A stretch of DNA of 64,000 bases. It comes from Anaerobacterium chartisolvens (GTDB lineage Bacteria > Bacillota > Clostridia > Acetivibrionales > DSM-27016). Shown piece after piece: positions 63,231-64,000 of this stretch. Location: positions 1-64,000 of the forward strand of contig NZ_QPJT01000020.1 of the NCBI RefSeq assembly GCF_003337415.1. Direction: 5' to 3'. Position numbers and translations under genes: made by a program. The notes under the pieces were generated by a model. That model worked only from the letters and a program-made list of their open reading frames with translations, did no database searches and was not told the DNA's origin. The stretch's first letter is position 1; every line of letters starts with the position of its first letter.

Positions 63231-63965
63231 CTAATAAAATACCTTCATAAGGTACAAGCCTTGAGGAGGCGCCGTTCTTCCAGCTCTTCTCCTGTCTCCC
63301 GACTCAATTATTCCCGGTATGTCGCTATGCAGTACTCTTCCCATCCCCACTTCCACAAGTGTCCCCGAAATAATTCTTACCATATTATAGAGAAAGCCAT
63401 CCCCCTCTATATTAAACTCTATTATTTCCTCTCTTTTTATAAGACAGGCATGAGTAATAGTCCGGATAGTTGTTGTTACACTGCTGTCACTCGCTCTGAA
63501 TGCAGAAAAATTATGCTTTCCTATGAAATGCCCCGCCGCTTTTTCCATAAGCTCCATATCCAGCCTTTGCGGCACATGAAAAGCTCTGTTCCTCATAAGT
63601 GCGCTGCGCGACGGTGAATTATACACAATATACCTGTACCTCTTGCCCTTTGCCGCATATCTCGAATGAAAATCGCGGCTTGCCTCACAGGATTCCCTTA
63701 TAACTATATCCTCAGGCAAAATGCTGTTTAAGGCACGGGAAAATTTATCTGCCGGTATAGCAGATTCAGTAAAAAAGTTTGCTGTCTGTCCATACGCGTG
63801 AACCCCTGCATCGGTTCTGCTTGAGCCCGTCAAATCGACAGCTTCACCTGTCAGCCTTTTAATTGCCTCTTTAACTACATCCTGTATTGCCACAGCATTT
63901 ATCTGGCTCTGCCAGCCATGATAACTCGTTCCGTCATACTCTATTATAAGCTTGATATTGCGCAT
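63231..63965 (-). CDS. truA: tRNA pseudouridine synthase A
   Basis: The protein has 244 residues from ATG 63965 (MRNIKLIIEYDGTSYHGWQ), with GGGAGGGG upstream; the ATG at 63980 is less well placed. Catalytic aspartate in GSSRTDAGVHAYGQ and the C-terminal FLYNMVRIISGTL region. It modifies U38-40 of tRNA anticodon arms. Confidence 0.96.
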   Translation of the reverse strand: MRNIKLIIEYDGTSYHGWQSQINAVAIQDVVKEAIKRLTGEAVDLTGSSRTDAGVHAYGQTANFFTESAIPADKFSRALNSILPEDIVIRESCEASRDFHSRYAAKGKRYRYIVYNSPSRSALMRNRAFHVPQRLDMELMEKAAGHFIGKHNFSAFRASDSSVTTTIRTITHACLIKREEIIEFNIEGDGFLYNMVRIISGTLVEVGMGRVLHSDIPGIIESGDRRRAGRTAPPQGLYLMKVFY

Positions 63966-64000
63966 CAAAGCCCCTCCCATCCCCGGACATAATAACAGGC

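Overview
The window is a stretch of a Clostridia (low-to-mid GC, anaerobic Firmicutes) chromosome. Evidence for this is the clostridial nitrogenase layout (nifH-nifI1-nifI2-nifD-nifK-nifE-fused nifN-B-ferredoxin-split nifV), AGGAGG-type ribosome binding sites, T-tailed terminators, ANTAR/attenuator leaders, an L13-type leader ahead of rplM, and a type I-B CRISPR-Cas locus. The species cannot be named from sequence reading alone.

Region 1 (1-14.5 kb) is accessory. A type I-B effector operon (cas6-cas8b-cas7-cas5-cas3, minus strand) has no adaptation genes (cas1, cas2, cas4) in view. It sits between a REP-associated tyrosine transposase-like gene and a CRISPR array with 9 repeats. A second, shorter copy of the block (transposase, array trailer, 3-repeat array, leader, TipAS-type merR) follows at 11.8-14.5 kb without the cas genes. 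Between cas6 and the first array lies a lone degenerate CRISPR repeat. The sequence after it matches the -35 region of the inferred cas promoter, next to a possible PAM, with mismatches at positions 12, 18 and 19. I read this as a CreR-like guide that makes the effector complex repress its own operon. A promoter-driven, tRNA-Ser(GGA)-like structured RNA without a D arm lies behind the array leader in the first copy only.

Region 2 (14.9-21.7 kb) holds cheX, an L,D-transpeptidase, a membrane protein, and a fucI-rhaB sugar operon with a LacI regulator. Two near-identical palindromes mark the likely LacI operators.

Region 3 (21.8-36.1 kb) is nitrogen fixation and nitrogen control. Reading along the minus strand it runs: ANTAR antiterminator gene, glnK-amtB, then nifH through nifV. 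Three leaders (ANTAR gene, glnK, nifH) each carry an intrinsic terminator between promoter and gene. The ANTAR leader has two hexaloop hairpins of the ANTAR-target type, so control by transcription antitermination is likely. NifI1/NifI2 supply post-translational control of nitrogenase.

Region 4 (36.4-51.8 kb) is mostly core metabolism and housekeeping: aspartate kinase, homoserine dehydrogenase and an ACT-domain protein; a TM1266-family regulator; an oxidoreductase; an orphan histidine kinase; a glycerol-1-phosphate dehydrogenase; a LonB-type protease; rimI-tsaB-tsaE; an amidohydrolase; and a chemoreceptor.

Region 5 (52-61.7 kb) is a defence/mobile island with YefM-YoeB, a DUF2442/DUF4160 pair, a group II intron, and a type I restriction-modification operon led by an XRE regulator. 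Region 6 (62-64 kb) returns to core genes: truA, an L13 leader, rplM and rpsI.
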